A stretch of 64,000 nucleotides of DNA from Tundrisphaera lichenicola (GTDB lineage: Bacteria > Planctomycetota > Planctomycetia > Isosphaerales > Isosphaeraceae). The notes under the pieces are model-generated. The model was not told where the DNA came from, ran no database searches, and was given only the letters and a program-made list of their open reading frames with translations. The DNA is taken from assembly GCF_051175385.1 (NCBI RefSeq), contig NZ_CP195106.1, forward strand, positions 7,254,001-7,318,000, in the 5' to 3' direction. The position numbers and the translations under genes were made by a program. This document shows positions 37,206-46,429 of the stretch, in pieces (within the stretch, counting starts at the first letter, position 1; each line of letters starts with the position of its first letter).

Positions 37206-38594
37206 ATGACGAACCCGAATCCCCTCGCCGGACTGACCCGGCGCGACTGGCTCCGACGGATGGGCGGCGGCTTCGGGGCCCTGGGCCTGGCGGGCGTCCT
37301 GGCCTCCGAGGCCCGGGCGGCGAACAACCCGCTGGCACCCAAGCTCCCTCACTTCGCCCCCAAGGCCAAGCGGGTGATCTTCCTGTTCATGAACGGCGGG
37401 CCGTCGCACGTCGATACCTTCGACCCCAAGCCGATGCTCGCCACCCGGAGCGGCGAGCCCGCGCCCGAGTCGGTCCGGAAGGGCCGGAACGGCGGCGGCA
37501 AGCTGATGCCGACGAACTTCAAGTTCGCCAAGTATGGCCGGGCCGGGATGGATATCAGCGAGCTTTATCCCAAGCTCGCCGAGCGGGCCGACGACATCTG
37601 CGTCGTCCGGTCGATGTACACCGACGTGCCCAACCACGAGCCCGCGCTGTTGATGATGAATTCGGGCGTGATCCAGCCGACCCGCCCCAGCCTCGGCTCG
37701 TGGCTGACCTATGGGCTCGGCTCGGAGAACCAGGATCTGCCCGGCTTCGTGGTGCTCTGCCCCGGCAAGCCGGTGGTCGGCCCGCAGCTCTGGAGCAACT
37801 CGTTCCTGCCGGGGATCTATCAAGGGACGCACATCAACAACAAGTCGGTCGACCCAAAGTCGATCATCGCCCACGTCGCCAACAAGAACCTCGGCCAGGA
37901 CGCCCAGCGCGGGCAGCTCGACCTCCTCCAGCGGATGAACGGGCAGCACCTCGAATCGCGCTACGGCGACCCCCAGCTCGAAGGCCGGATCCAGTCGCTG
38001 GAGATGGCCTTCCGGATGCAGTTCGAGGCCCGCGAGGCCTTCGACCTCACCCGAGAGACCCCCGCCACCCGCGCCCTCTACGGCGAGGGGAAATTCGCCG
38101 ACGCCTGCCTGATCGCTCGGAGGCTCGCCGAGCGGGGCGTCCGGATCACCCAGGTCTACTACGGCGACGGCCAGCCCTGGGACGACCACTCCGACATGGA
38201 AAACCACCGCGACCACGCCCGGAAGAGCGACGCCCCCATCGCCGCGCTGCTGGCCGACCTCAAGGCCCGCGGCCTCTTCGACGAGACCCTGGTGATCTGG
38301 GGCGGCGAGTTCGGCCGGACCCCGACCTCGCAGGGCTCCAAGGGGCGCGACCACCACAACACCGGCTTCACCATGTGGCTGGCCGGCGGCGGGATCAAGC
38401 AGGGCCACATCCACGGGGCCACCGACGAATTCGGCTGGAACGCCATCGAGGACCGCGTCCACGTCCACGACCTCCACGCCACCATCCTCCACCTGATGGG
38501 CATCGACCACGAGAAGCTGACCTATCGCTACAGCGGCCGCGATTTCCGGCTGACCGACGTGCATGGAGAAGTCGTGAAGGGTATCATCGCGTGA
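37206..38594 (+). CDS. DUF1501 protein with Tat signal
   Basis: The 462-residue protein starts at ATG 37206. A twin-arginine signal (TRRDWLRRMGGGFGALGLAG) indicates folded export through Tat. The DUF1501 domain, related to the alkaline phosphatase/sulfatase superfamily, shows KRVIFLFMNGGPSHVDTFDP, then GMDISELYPKLAERADDICV, the FDETLVIWGGEFGRTP motif and KGRDHHNTGFTMWLAGGGI. Asp, His and Gly positions match metal-binding sites of the superfamily, but no catalytic serine or formylglycine site can be assigned. It normally forms a pair with a DUF1549/DUF1553 gene, here 1.2 kb upstream. Confidence 0.95.
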   Translation: MTNPNPLAGLTRRDWLRRMGGGFGALGLAGVLASEARAANNPLAPKLPHFAPKAKRVIFLFMNGGPSHVDTFDPKPMLATRSGEPAPESVRKGRNGGGKLMPTNFKFAKYGRAGMDISELYPKLAERADDICVVRSMYTDVPNHEPALLMMNSGVIQPTRPSLGSWLTYGLGSENQDLPGFVVLCPGKPVVGPQLWSNSFLPGIYQGTHINNKSVDPKSIIAHVANKNLGQDAQRGQLDLLQRMNGQHLESRYGDPQLEGRIQSLEMAFRMQFEAREAFDLTRETPATRALYGEGKFADACLIARRLAERGVRITQVYYGDGQPWDDHSDMENHRDHARKSDAPIAALLADLKARGLFDETLVIWGGEFGRTPTSQGSKGRDHHNTGFTMWLAGGGIKQGHIHGATDEFGWNAIEDRVHVHDLHATILHLMGIDHEKLTYRYSGRDFRLTDVHGEVVKGIIA

Positions 38595-38630
38595 TGACGA
38601 TCTGACCGCCGCGACGAAGGAGCCGAAGCC

Positions 38631-39992
38631 ATGCCGGACCAGGCGGGGAGGCGAACCGGGTCGATCTTCACCCGGCGCGATTGCGTCCGGATCGGGGCGA
38701 TCGGCCTGGGCGGGCTGACCTTGCCCGAACTGTTCCGGCTCCGGGGGCTGGCCTCGGGCCTGAAGGCGGCCCCGAAGGCGAAATCCGTCATCCTCCTGTT
38801 CCTCTCGGGCGGGCCGTCGCAGCTCGACATGTGGGACCTGAAGCCCGACGCCCCCGAGGAGATCCGCGGGACCTTCCGCCCGATCGACACGGTCGTCCCC
38901 GGAATCCAGGTCGCCGAGCACTTCCCTCGGATGGCCCGACTGGCCGACAAGTACGCGATCGTCCGGTCGGTCACCCACGCCGAGTCGGCGCACCCGGCGG
39001 CAGCCTTCTGGATGATGGCCGGGAGCCGGTTCACCCGCCCCACGTCGGACGCCGCGTTCATGAGCCGCGTCGATCGACCGCACGTCGGGTCGAGCCTGGC
39101 CAGGGTCCTCGGCCCGGTGGTCCCTTCGATGCCGCCGTTCGTGATGATCCCCGAGGCAATGGCCCCCAACGGGCCCGAGCGGTCCGGGCAGCATGCCGGG
39201 TTCCTCGGGCCGTCGTTCGACCCCTACCGGATCAACAGCGACCCGAACCTGCCCGACTACTCGCCCGGGGTCCTGGCCCCGCCCGCCGAGCTATCGACCG
39301 CGAGGCTCCAGGGGCGCCGGACTCTCCTCGATCGACTCGGAGGCCCCGACGACGAGTCGGACATGGACGAGTTCCAGGCGAAGGCCTTCGACCTCCTGGC
39401 CTCGACCGCCGCGCGGGACGCCTTCGACATCGGGGCCGAGTCAGCCTCGACACGCGACCGCTACGGTCGGCACGTCTTCGGGCAGTCGACGCTCCTGGCC
39501 CGCCGGATGGTCGAGGCCGGGGTCCGCCTGGTCCACGTCAACTGGGTCCGCCACGACAACGCCAAGGGTGGCGCGGGCTACGACACCCACGGCAAGCATC
39601 TCGAACTGGCCCGGAACACCCTCCTGCCGCCGACCGACGCCGCGTTCTCCTCGCTGATCGAGGACCTGGATGCTCGCGGGTTGCTGGACGAGACCCTGGT
39701 CTTGATGATGGGCGAGTTCGGCCGGACCCCTCGGTTCAACTCCGCCGCCGGCCGCGACCACTGGCCGCACTGCTTCAGCGTCGTGATGGCGGGAGGGGGA
39801 ATCCAGGGAGGCCGGGTCCACGGGGCCTCCGACCGGATCGGGGCGTACCCCGCCGCCGACCCCGTCTCGCCCGAGGACCTGCTGGCCACCCTCTATCACA
39901 ACCTGGGCGTCGACCCGCATTCCCCGATCTACGACCAGCAGAATCGCCCCTTCCCCCTGGCCGACGGCCAACCGATCCTCGGCCTGCTTTGA
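38631..39992 (+). CDS. Second DUF1501 protein with Tat-like signal
   Basis: This 453-residue DUF1501 paralogue starts at ATG 38631, 36 bases after the first. The N-terminus TRRDCVRIGAIGLGGLTLPE is a twin-arginine type signal. Core motifs are KSVILLFLSGGPSQLDMWDL, HFPRMARLADKYAIVRSVTH, LLDETLVLMMGEFGRTPRFN and AGRDHWPHCFSVVMAGGGI. It differs from the first copy in lacking the long insert after the GGPS motif and in using GRDHW rather than GRDHHN, so the two belong to different subfamilies instead of being a recent duplicate. It likely shares the DUF1553 operon transcript. Confidence 0.95.
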   Translation: MPDQAGRRTGSIFTRRDCVRIGAIGLGGLTLPELFRLRGLASGLKAAPKAKSVILLFLSGGPSQLDMWDLKPDAPEEIRGTFRPIDTVVPGIQVAEHFPRMARLADKYAIVRSVTHAESAHPAAAFWMMAGSRFTRPTSDAAFMSRVDRPHVGSSLARVLGPVVPSMPPFVMIPEAMAPNGPERSGQHAGFLGPSFDPYRINSDPNLPDYSPGVLAPPAELSTARLQGRRTLLDRLGGPDDESDMDEFQAKAFDLLASTAARDAFDIGAESASTRDRYGRHVFGQSTLLARRMVEAGVRLVHVNWVRHDNAKGGAGYDTHGKHLELARNTLLPPTDAAFSSLIEDLDARGLLDETLVLMMGEFGRTPRFNSAAGRDHWPHCFSVVMAGGGIQGGRVHGASDRIGAYPAADPVSPEDLLATLYHNLGVDPHSPIYDQQNRPFPLADGQPILGLL

Positions 39993-40036
39993 ATAGAGTC
40001 GACCCCAAGTTGTCCTTTGCATCGAGATACCAGAAC

Positions 40037-40078
40037 ATGTCCCCCCTCGCCCTCCGGGAGAGGGGCCGGGGGTGTGGG
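40037..40078. repeat. CCCTCACCCC-family repeat (copy 4)
   Basis: CCCCCTCGCCCTCCGGGAGA followed by GGGGCCGGGGGTGTGGG lies between the convergent DUF1501 and M56 fusion genes and may also serve as terminator. Confidence 0.65.
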
Positions 40079-40127
40079 TCTTGGCATCGCCACCGACCAT
40101 CAATCTCTGCGAGAGCAGTCGCACTGG

Positions 40128-43100
40128 TCACGGCTTCACGGCCGCCACAACGGTGGTGGAAATCACATCTTCGACCGGAGCGGCCTGGGGGGCCGCTTCG
40201 GCGTGGGTGAGAAAAACATGGCAATCGGCAGGACCGCTGTCGGTAGCCTGGACCTCCAAGGTCAGCGTGATCGACTGACCGACGGCCAGGCGTTCGATCT
40301 CAGGGAAGTGGAATTCGCCGGTCTCGCCGTTGAATTGGAATTCCCCCTTCTCGATGTTGAAGTGTTTGAGGACCTTGAGGTTTTTGGTGAGCTTGCCCCG
40401 GAGCTGGAGCCGGGTCGCCTCCTTGGAGCCGGCGTTCTTGATCGCGACATCGTAAAAGGTCGCCTTTCCGACATCGATCACGCGTTCGGTCTGGGTGATC
40501 TTCAGGTCGATCAGGGCCGTCGCCGCGACGTCGGTTGAAATCGAGTCGTTGGCCCCCAGGATGCCCGAACGGACCTCTGCGGTCGCTCGATAAAGGCCGG
40601 GCGTACTCGTCTGGTAGTCGAACTTCAAGTCAACGGATTCCGAGGGCGGGACCCGTTCGAGAATCCAGGAGAGCGTCCGTGATTTTTTGTCGAACCTGGA
40701 CCCGTCGGGTATGGCGACCAGCCTGCCGCCGGCCGAGGGTAGGCGGACGATCACCTCAACTTTCTCGGCCGGTGCCGTTCCGGTGTTGCCCACCGAAATC
40801 CGGTACTCGTTCGGCTGGCCGGCGTTCAGCTTGTCGCGGCCGAAGATCTTGACGGCCAGTCCGGGTTTGGGATCCGCCGTCGCCCCCTGAGGACCCGGAG
40901 TCTCGGGAGCGACCGGCGGGGGTGTCGTGGCCGGAGTCGGACCAAGCTGACGATTCAACTCCTCATATTGAGATAGGGCGTCTTCCAGCATCGAGCCCGA
41001 AATATAACCCTTCTTCTTCATGGCCTCGGCCCACTCCAACCTCTCCTTGGCCCGGGGGATGGCCCGGCCGATCCGGTCCTCCCCGGCCTGGACGCGGCGT
41101 TGGGCCTGCTTGAGCCGGACCTCGAATTCTCGGACCTCGGCCTGCTTCTGGGCGAGTTCGGCCTCGGCGGTCTTCAGGCCGAATTCGGCCTGGCGGACCT
41201 CGGTTATGGAGATGGTCGCCCGCTCGTGGAGTTGCCGGGTATTGTTCAGGATGGATGTCGCGGCACCGAGTTTCGCCTCTTCGCCCTGAAGCTCGGCCCT
41301 CTTGCCCTGGAGCTGGACCTCCAACAGTTCGGCGAAGTCGCGGAGGTCGGCCAGCGATCCTCCCGGAGCCGAAAAGGCGGGAGTGGGCGGGGGCTCCGCC
41401 AGGGGATCGAGGCCGAGCCGCCGCCTGGTCTGATCCAGAATGAGGTCAGACTCGGCGAGTTCGGCCTGCTTGCTCTCGACCTCGGCCTCGGCGATCCGCA
41501 GCTCAGCCTCGGCCTTCTCCATTTCCTCGCGGCTGATCGCTTTCCGCTTCAAGTAGGCCGAGAATCTCGTCATGGTCGCCTTTGCCAGGTCGCGTCGGGC
41601 TTCCGCCTTTCGGACCTCGGCGGCCTTGCCGTCGCGCCGGGCTTGCAGCACGGGGATCTCGTCGCGGATACCGCCTCGATACCGCTCGTACTCCTCCTTG
41701 AGGTGGGCGAGAGCTTCGGTTGCCCGTTTCATTGCGGGATCGTTCGGGGTCCTGGTTATCCGCCGGACGGCGTCGAGCCTCTTGCTCGCCTCCTTCACCT
41801 GCAAGGCCAGCGCGACGGCCTTCGGATCTTCCTTGAACCGGCTCTCGACCAACTGGGCGATCCGTTCCTCGGTCAGCGGAACATCGGCGGGTGCCGGGTC
41901 GGCCCTGGCGGGTTCGGCCTCCGGCGCGGGATCTTCGAGACGGGGGGCCGGGACGGCCTCGGGTGCGGGCTGTGTTGGGTTGAGTCTGCCGAGACCGAAC
42001 AAGAGCCGACCCGTGGGCGCCTCGTCGACATTCGTGACGATATCGGCATACGCTCGCCCGGGATTCGGATTGGGCGGGGCGGGTCCGGCCTCCGGCGAGG
42101 GAGTCGGCCGGGCAGCGGCCGAACCCTCGGCCCTGGCCTTGCTGGCGGCAGCCTTGAGCTCGGCACGCATCTCGTCCGTTCGACGCTTTGCCTCCTGGAC
42201 TTCTGGCGCATCCGGGTTTTTCGCACGTTGAACAACCCGGACGAACTCGATCATGGCCTGCCGGAACGGGCGATTGGCGCTCATCAACTCGCGATCACCG
42301 TCCTGGAGGATACCCTGCACGAGAGCCCGAGGGTCCTGCCCGGCTTCCGCCCGGTCGGCACCGGGGATCGTCCGAACTCCCGGCGGGCCGTATGGGCTCT
42401 CGGCGATGGCCTTCTGCAACCGTTCGACCAGGCCGGGCGAGGGGGCAGGGGGACGTGTCGTGAAGTCGCCGGACTTTTCGTCGAGCGCCTCGATCGGGAA
42501 ATTGGGATGGAAGGTGTCGTCCGGCAGTTCGAGACTAACCCGGTAATCCTCGAACGTGGCGATCAGCTCGCGGCTCGTGGCGGGCGGTCCCTGCGTCCAG
42601 CCCATCTCGACGAACCGGGACTCCACCTTGCGGGGGAGCCAGACCCCTCCGACCACCTCGAAGTCGCCTGCGCTCTTCCGCCAGAATCGTCGCCCGTGCA
42701 TCATCCCGACCTGCGTCGAGTCCTGGGCGGACTCGGAGCGGACCACCGCGAAGCCCAGCGAGGGGACGACCCACACGAGGCCCCTAAGTCCGGCGGGATT
42801 GGTGCCGAAATTCTGGCTCGTGGCCCAGGCGAGCCGGACGGTCTGGCGACCGTCGATCACCTCGCCCCCGGCCGGGTAGACCCGGATGCCGTTCCGATCG
42901 ATCCGGCTCTGGAGGATCGTCGCGACGCCCCCGACCAGGTCCAGGACGTTCGACGGTCGGGGGTCCAGGGGGTCGACCGAGCCGTCGGGATTGACCGCCT
43001 TCATGTTCCCGTTGCCCAGGAATTCGGCGAGGAGGTCGTCGCCGGGGAACTCGCCCTGGCCTGCGGTCGTCCGCCAGCGGAAGGGGACGGGCCCTTCCTC

Positions 43101-44675
43101 GGTCGACGGGCCGCCGAGCGTCACGAGGTTCGAGTCCTCTCTGGCGACGAATCGACGAATCCAGGGGGACGTCCCACCGCTCGGGCTCGGGGATTTCCCG
43201 GGATCGGGGGCGGATAGCACGTCGAGCCGCAGCTTCGTGAAGAGTGGGTCCAGGATGGAGTCGAGGACCACGTCGGCCACCTGAATGCCGACGGTTTCTC
43301 GACTCACGCCCGCTCCAATCCGGTTCCGACTCGCGACCGAGTACCGGAATCCCAGCCGAATGGCGTCCTTCAGCCGCTTGGCGTACCCGGCCTGGATCTC
43401 CTCGAGGGTCGGGAGCGGGGTCGATGGAGCGGCCGGTTGGGGAGCCTCGCCTGGCTTCGCCTCATCGGCCGCCTTCGGGGCTTCCGATGAAGCTTTCGTG
43501 GGATCGGGCTGCTGGCCGAGGGTCCAGGAGGGGAGCGAGAGGGCGGCCAGGAGCCCGGCGGCCAGGAGGACGCTCCGGCGGGGGGGTCGGGGGATCGGGT
43601 CGCGGAGGATCATCAGCAGCCTCCCTTCCAGGGTTCGAGACGCCTCGGCCCCTCCGACGCCCAACGCGGGCGAGGGGATCGCGGACCGGGCCAGATGCTC
43701 GCAGATATCCACCAGGGCTTCGGCGTAGGCGAACCGACGATCCGGCAAGGCCCGGATCACCCGGGCGTCGGCGGCCTGCTCGGCCTCGGCCCGGAGCCTC
43801 CGGCGGGTCAGGTGAAAGATCGGGTTCCACCACCAGACGAGTTCCACCAGCAGTTCCAGGCGGATCACCCAGTGGTCGCGGCGGGCCAGGTGGGCCAGCT
43901 CGTGGGCCAGGATCCCGGGCCATTGCTCGGCCCCGAGCCGGTCGACCAGCGAGGCGGGCACGATCAGCCGAGTTCGCCCCAGGCACCAGAGCAGGGGGGT
44001 CGTTACCCCGGGAGCCACCAGGATCGGCGGGGGCCGGACCCCGAGCCGATCGCCGATCGCGCGGGCTTCCTCGGACAACCACGGAGGGGGCGGCATCGAA
44101 CCCCGGAGCGACCTCCGGAACCGGGCCAGGCCGAACGCCCGGAAGGCCACCACCCCGAACGTGCCCGTCAGCCAGAGGCCGAGCAGGACCGCGGGGATGG
44201 CCGATCTCAGATTCCAGTTTCCCGACCTTGAATTCCCGATCGCAGATTTCCGAGGGACGAGCTTTGCTTCTGGATTCGTTGATGGCACCTGGGGCGATTG
44301 GCCGGCAGGTTCGGGCTCGGGCTCAAGCTCCGGCCGTCCGAAATCGGACCTATCGAGAATCGGCGACTCTCCCGGAGGAGCGGGGAGGATCGCCCATCGC
44401 TCCGGATCCGGCCAGGGGTCGGGGATCAAGTCGGGGGCTGGCAAAGGCTCCGGGATCGACGGGGGAAGCTCGGAACGCGGGGCCGGGGATGCGGGTCGAG
44501 CCTCGGGCCAGGTCGAGGGCCAGGCGACGAGCGGCGGGATCGCCAGCTTGATCATCACGACCAGCCAGAGCGCGTGGCGAGCCTCCGGCCCGAGCCGCCT
44601 CGACCGGCACGCCAACGCCACCAAGGCCGCCAGCCCGCCCGCGATCAGCGTCGACTCCGCGAACCAACCGAGCAT
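40128..44675 (-). CDS. Giant M56 metallopeptidase fusion with coiled coil and CARDB/DUF11-like domains
   Basis: A 1515-residue membrane protein. The first 400 residues form an M56/BlaR1-type peptidase with membrane helices at the N-terminus and near 160-180, zinc motif ILAHELAHLARRDHW (HELAH 258-262), and the downstream EAEQAADARV. After another membrane helix comes an uncharacterised beta-rich domain (about 430-740). A long Ala/Glu/Lys-rich helical region (about 970-1290, including KAEAELRIAEAEVESKQAEL) is strongly coiled-coil and resembles HlyD-type hairpins. The end holds two CARDB/DUF11-like immunoglobulin folds (KIFGRDKLNAGQPNEYRISV and TERVIDVGKATFYDVAIKNA). The upstream BlaI gene shares its strand, so this is probably the peptidase that inactivates that repressor, with a periplasmic sensor built in. 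Confidence 0.92.
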   Translation of the reverse strand: MLGWFAESTLIAGGLAALVALACRSRRLGPEARHALWLVVMIKLAIPPLVAWPSTWPEARPASPAPRSELPPSIPEPLPAPDLIPDPWPDPERWAILPAPPGESPILDRSDFGRPELEPEPEPAGQSPQVPSTNPEAKLVPRKSAIGNSRSGNWNLRSAIPAVLLGLWLTGTFGVVAFRAFGLARFRRSLRGSMPPPPWLSEEARAIGDRLGVRPPPILVAPGVTTPLLWCLGRTRLIVPASLVDRLGAEQWPGILAHELAHLARRDHWVIRLELLVELVWWWNPIFHLTRRRLRAEAEQAADARVIRALPDRRFAYAEALVDICEHLARSAIPSPALGVGGAEASRTLEGRLLMILRDPIPRPPRRSVLLAAGLLAALSLPSWTLGQQPDPTKASSEAPKAADEAKPGEAPQPAAPSTPLPTLEEIQAGYAKRLKDAIRLGFRYSVASRNRIGAGVSRETVGIQVADVVLDSILDPLFTKLRLDVLSAPDPGKSPSPSGGTSPWIRRFVAREDSNLVTLGGPSTEEGPVPFRWRTTAGQGEFPGDDLLAEFLGNGNMKAVNPDGSVDPLDPRPSNVLDLVGGVATILQSRIDRNGIRVYPAGGEVIDGRQTVRLAWATSQNFGTNPAGLRGLVWVVPSLGFAVVRSESAQDSTQVGMMHGRRFWRKSAGDFEVVGGVWLPRKVESRFVEMGWTQGPPATSRELIATFEDYRVSLELPDDTFHPNFPIEALDEKSGDFTTRPPAPSPGLVERLQKAIAESPYGPPGVRTIPGADRAEAGQDPRALVQGILQDGDRELMSANRPFRQAMIEFVRVVQRAKNPDAPEVQEAKRRTDEMRAELKAAASKARAEGSAAARPTPSPEAGPAPPNPNPGRAYADIVTNVDEAPTGRLLFGLGRLNPTQPAPEAVPAPRLEDPAPEAEPARADPAPADVPLTEERIAQLVESRFKEDPKAVALALQVKEASKRLDAVRRITRTPNDPAMKRATEALAHLKEEYERYRGGIRDEIPVLQARRDGKAAEVRKAEARRDLAKATMTRFSAYLKRKAISREEMEKAEAELRIAEAEVESKQAELAESDLILDQTRRRLGLDPLAEPPPTPAFSAPGGSLADLRDFAELLEVQLQGKRAELQGEEAKLGAATSILNNTRQLHERATISITEVRQAEFGLKTAEAELAQKQAEVREFEVRLKQAQRRVQAGEDRIGRAIPRAKERLEWAEAMKKKGYISGSMLEDALSQYEELNRQLGPTPATTPPPVAPETPGPQGATADPKPGLAVKIFGRDKLNAGQPNEYRISVGNTGTAPAEKVEVIVRLPSAGGRLVAIPDGSRFDKKSRTLSWILERVPPSESVDLKFDYQTSTPGLYRATAEVRSGILGANDSISTDVAATALIDLKITQTERVIDVGKATFYDVAIKNAGSKEATRLQLRGKLTKNLKVLKHFNIEKGEFQFNGETGEFHFPEIERLAVGQSITLTLEVQATDSGPADCHVFLTHAEAAPQAAPVEDVISTTVVAAVKP

Positions 44676-44699
44676 GGACGCCCCCTCATCGTATCGTGG

Positions 44700-44826
44700 A
44701 AGGACTCGGGACTCGGGACTGGAGGACTCGGGACGGGCGGCAGGGCCTGCCGTGAACCGTGACTCGACCGGGTGAGCCCGGCCCGACCAGGACCGGCCCT
44801 CAGTCCTCAGTCCCCGGTCCTGAGTC
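44700..44826. repeat. Short GACTCGGGA direct and inverted repeats
   Basis: GACTCGGGA occurs several times between 44704 and 44734. Inverted partners (CAGTCCTCAGTCCCC, GTCCTGAGTCCTC) lie at 44800-44828, the latter just inside the BlaI 3' end. The segment could fold into a stem between the BlaI and M56 genes, reducing expression of the second gene. Confidence 0.45.
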
Positions 44827-45238
44827 CTCCGGCCGGACGGCCGGTCGGACGGTCGGTCGGTCGGTGCCGATCGAGCACCGCTCGGAAGCGGGCGATCTCG
44901 TCGTCGGAGAACTTGTGGCCTTCGACCAGGTTCAGGACCAGGGGGGAAGGGGCCCCCTCGCAGAGCTGGTCGGCCAGCTCGCGGAGGCGGTCGCGGAGCA
45001 GGTCGTCGCGGGTCGAGACCGCCCGGTAGACGTGCGCCAGGGCGGCCGATCCGGGCTCGCTGGCGACGTGCCCCTTGGCCCGGAGCCGGTTCAGATAGGT
45101 CTGGACCGTCGTGTAACCCCAGCGACGGCCCCGAGCCTCCAGGACCTCGGCCACCGACCGGACCGTGCCCGGCCCCTCGTCCCAGAGGACCTTCAAGGCC
45201 TCCAGCTCCTGCTCGCTCGGCGGCGGTCGATCGACCAT
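44807..45238 (-). CDS. BlaI/MecI/CopY-family transcriptional repressor
   Basis: This 143-residue winged-helix repressor has PSEQELEALKVLWDEGPGTV, the recognition region WGYTTVQTYLNRLRAKGHV and the wing SAALAHVYRAV. The C-terminal dimerisation helices follow (DLLRDRLRELADQLCEG), and the tail is a low-complexity Pro/Thr/Arg repeat. ATG 45238 is chosen because GAGGAGGAG lies about 8 bases upstream; ATG 45271 is in frame but lies inside the operator. Two copies of an 11-base dyad, GACATnATGTC-like, overlap its promoter, as expected for autoregulation. It heads the operon with the M56 fusion gene, 131 bases downstream. Confidence 0.94.
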   Translation of the reverse strand: MVDRPPPSEQELEALKVLWDEGPGTVRSVAEVLEARGRRWGYTTVQTYLNRLRAKGHVASEPGSAALAHVYRAVSTRDDLLRDRLRELADQLCEGAPSPLVLNLVEGHKFSDDEIARFRAVLDRHRPTDRPTGRPAGGLRTGD

Positions 45239-45266
45239 GACCGGAATCTCCTCCTCGAAACCCTCC

Positions 45267-45315
45267 GACATGATGTCTGAGGGCGATCCTACGACATCAC
45301 GTCGGAGGTCGTCAA
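45267..45315 (-). promoter_or_regulatory. BlaI promoter with paired GACATnATGTC operators
   Basis: On the minus strand TTGACG (45315-45310) and TAGGAT (45291-45286) are 18 bases apart. A perfect dyad GACATGATGTC (45267-45277) and a one-mismatch copy GACATCACGTC (45293-45303) lie 26 bases apart, covering the spacer and start region. This resembles known BlaI/MecI operators built on ACATnTGT-type dyads. Confidence 0.7.
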
Positions 45316-45400
45316 GCGGGCATTTTGGATTCCGGCGGGTATACTTGGGGAGCGCCCGTATTGGCTCCTGATCGCGGCATCCCGTCGATCGGGCGAGCGT

Positions 45401-45451
45401 CTTGCCCCTCACCCGGCCTTCGGCCGCCCTCTCCCGGGGGGAGAGGGCAAG
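45401..45451. repeat. CCCTCACCCC-family repeat (copy 5)
   Basis: GCCCCTCACCCGGCCTTCGG and CCCTCTCCCGGGGGGAGAGG lie in tandem between the divergent BlaI and methyltransferase genes, about 55 bases before the methyltransferase start. Confidence 0.7.
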
Positions 45452-45504
45452 ACAGGGCACAGCATCAATGGCACCTCGCGTCCGCACCATCGAGCCGACT
45501 CGAC

Positions 45505-46386
45505 ATGACGACCCACCTGGACGGCACCGCCTCCGACCGCCTGATCCTCGGCGATTGCATCGAAGGGCTCCGGAGCCTGGAGGCCGGGTCGGTCGACCTG
45601 GCTTTCGCGGACCCGCCCTTCAACATCGGCTACAAGTACGACGTCTACGACGATCGGAAGAAGGCCGACGACTATCTCGACTGGACCCGCCGATGGGCGG
45701 CCGAGATCGTCCGGGTCCTCAAGCCCGACGGCACGTTCTGGCTGGCGATCGGGGATGAGTTCGCCGCCGAGCTGAAGATGATCTTCCACCGAGAGCTCGG
45801 GCTCTCGCCGCGGAGCTGGGTGATCTGGTATTACACCTTCGGCGTGAACTGCAAGTATAAGTTCAGCCGGAGCCACGCGCATTTACTCTACTTCGTGAAA
45901 AATCCCGCGCGATTCACGTTCAACGTCGACGAGATCCGGGTCCCCTCGGCCCGCCAGCTGGTCTACGCCGATGCCCGGGCCAACCCGGTCGGCCGGCTCC
46001 CCGACGACACCTGGATCCTCCGGCCTCAGGATGCGTCGGAGAGCTTCGGGCCCGAGGAAGATACCTGGTATGTCCCCCGGGTCTGCGGGACGTTCAAGGA
46101 ACGCGCGGGGTGGCACGGCTGCCAGATGCCCGAGCAGCTCCTCGGGCGGATCGTCAAGTCGTCCTCGAACCCCGACGACCTGGTGCTCGACCCCTTCTCC
46201 GGGAGCGGGACGACCTTGACCGTCGCCAAGAAGCTGGGCCGCCGGTACCTCGGCTTCGAGGTCTCGGCGGACTACGCCCGGAGGGCGCGCGAACGCCTCG
46301 ACGCGGCCCAGGTCGGCCAGCCGCTGGAAGGGTCCGAGAAGCCCCACATGGTCAAGTCGAAGAAGGTGGTCGCACGACAGGGGTGA
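45505..46386 (+). CDS. Orphan beta-class DNA methyltransferase (N4/N6 type)
   Basis: This 293-residue AdoMet-dependent enzyme methylates an amino group of adenine or cytosine in DNA. The order of motifs, catalytic DPPF first (LAFADPPFNIGYKYD, 36-39) and the AdoMet-binding FSGSGTT last (LDPFSGSGTTLTVAKKLGRR, about 227-246), places it in the beta class, as in CcrM and many type II enzymes. The central variable region (about 80-210) should set the target sequence. No restriction endonuclease is adjacent, so it may be a regulatory or phage-protection orphan. ATG 45505 follows no clear ribosome site; the open frame continues upstream through repeat DNA. Recognition sequence cannot be read from the protein. 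Confidence 0.94.
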   Translation: MTTHLDGTASDRLILGDCIEGLRSLEAGSVDLAFADPPFNIGYKYDVYDDRKKADDYLDWTRRWAAEIVRVLKPDGTFWLAIGDEFAAELKMIFHRELGLSPRSWVIWYYTFGVNCKYKFSRSHAHLLYFVKNPARFTFNVDEIRVPSARQLVYADARANPVGRLPDDTWILRPQDASESFGPEEDTWYVPRVCGTFKERAGWHGCQMPEQLLGRIVKSSSNPDDLVLDPFSGSGTTLTVAKKLGRRYLGFEVSADYARRARERLDAAQVGQPLEGSEKPHMVKSKKVVARQG

Positions 46387-46429
46387 ACCGGGCGGAGCGA
46401 GCGATCGGGAGTCGCCCGCCTCGGGGCCT

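Noticed and set aside
36996..39194. 732-residue minus-strand open frame
   Set aside because: Antisense to the two DUF1501 genes, with low-complexity composition and no ribosome site.
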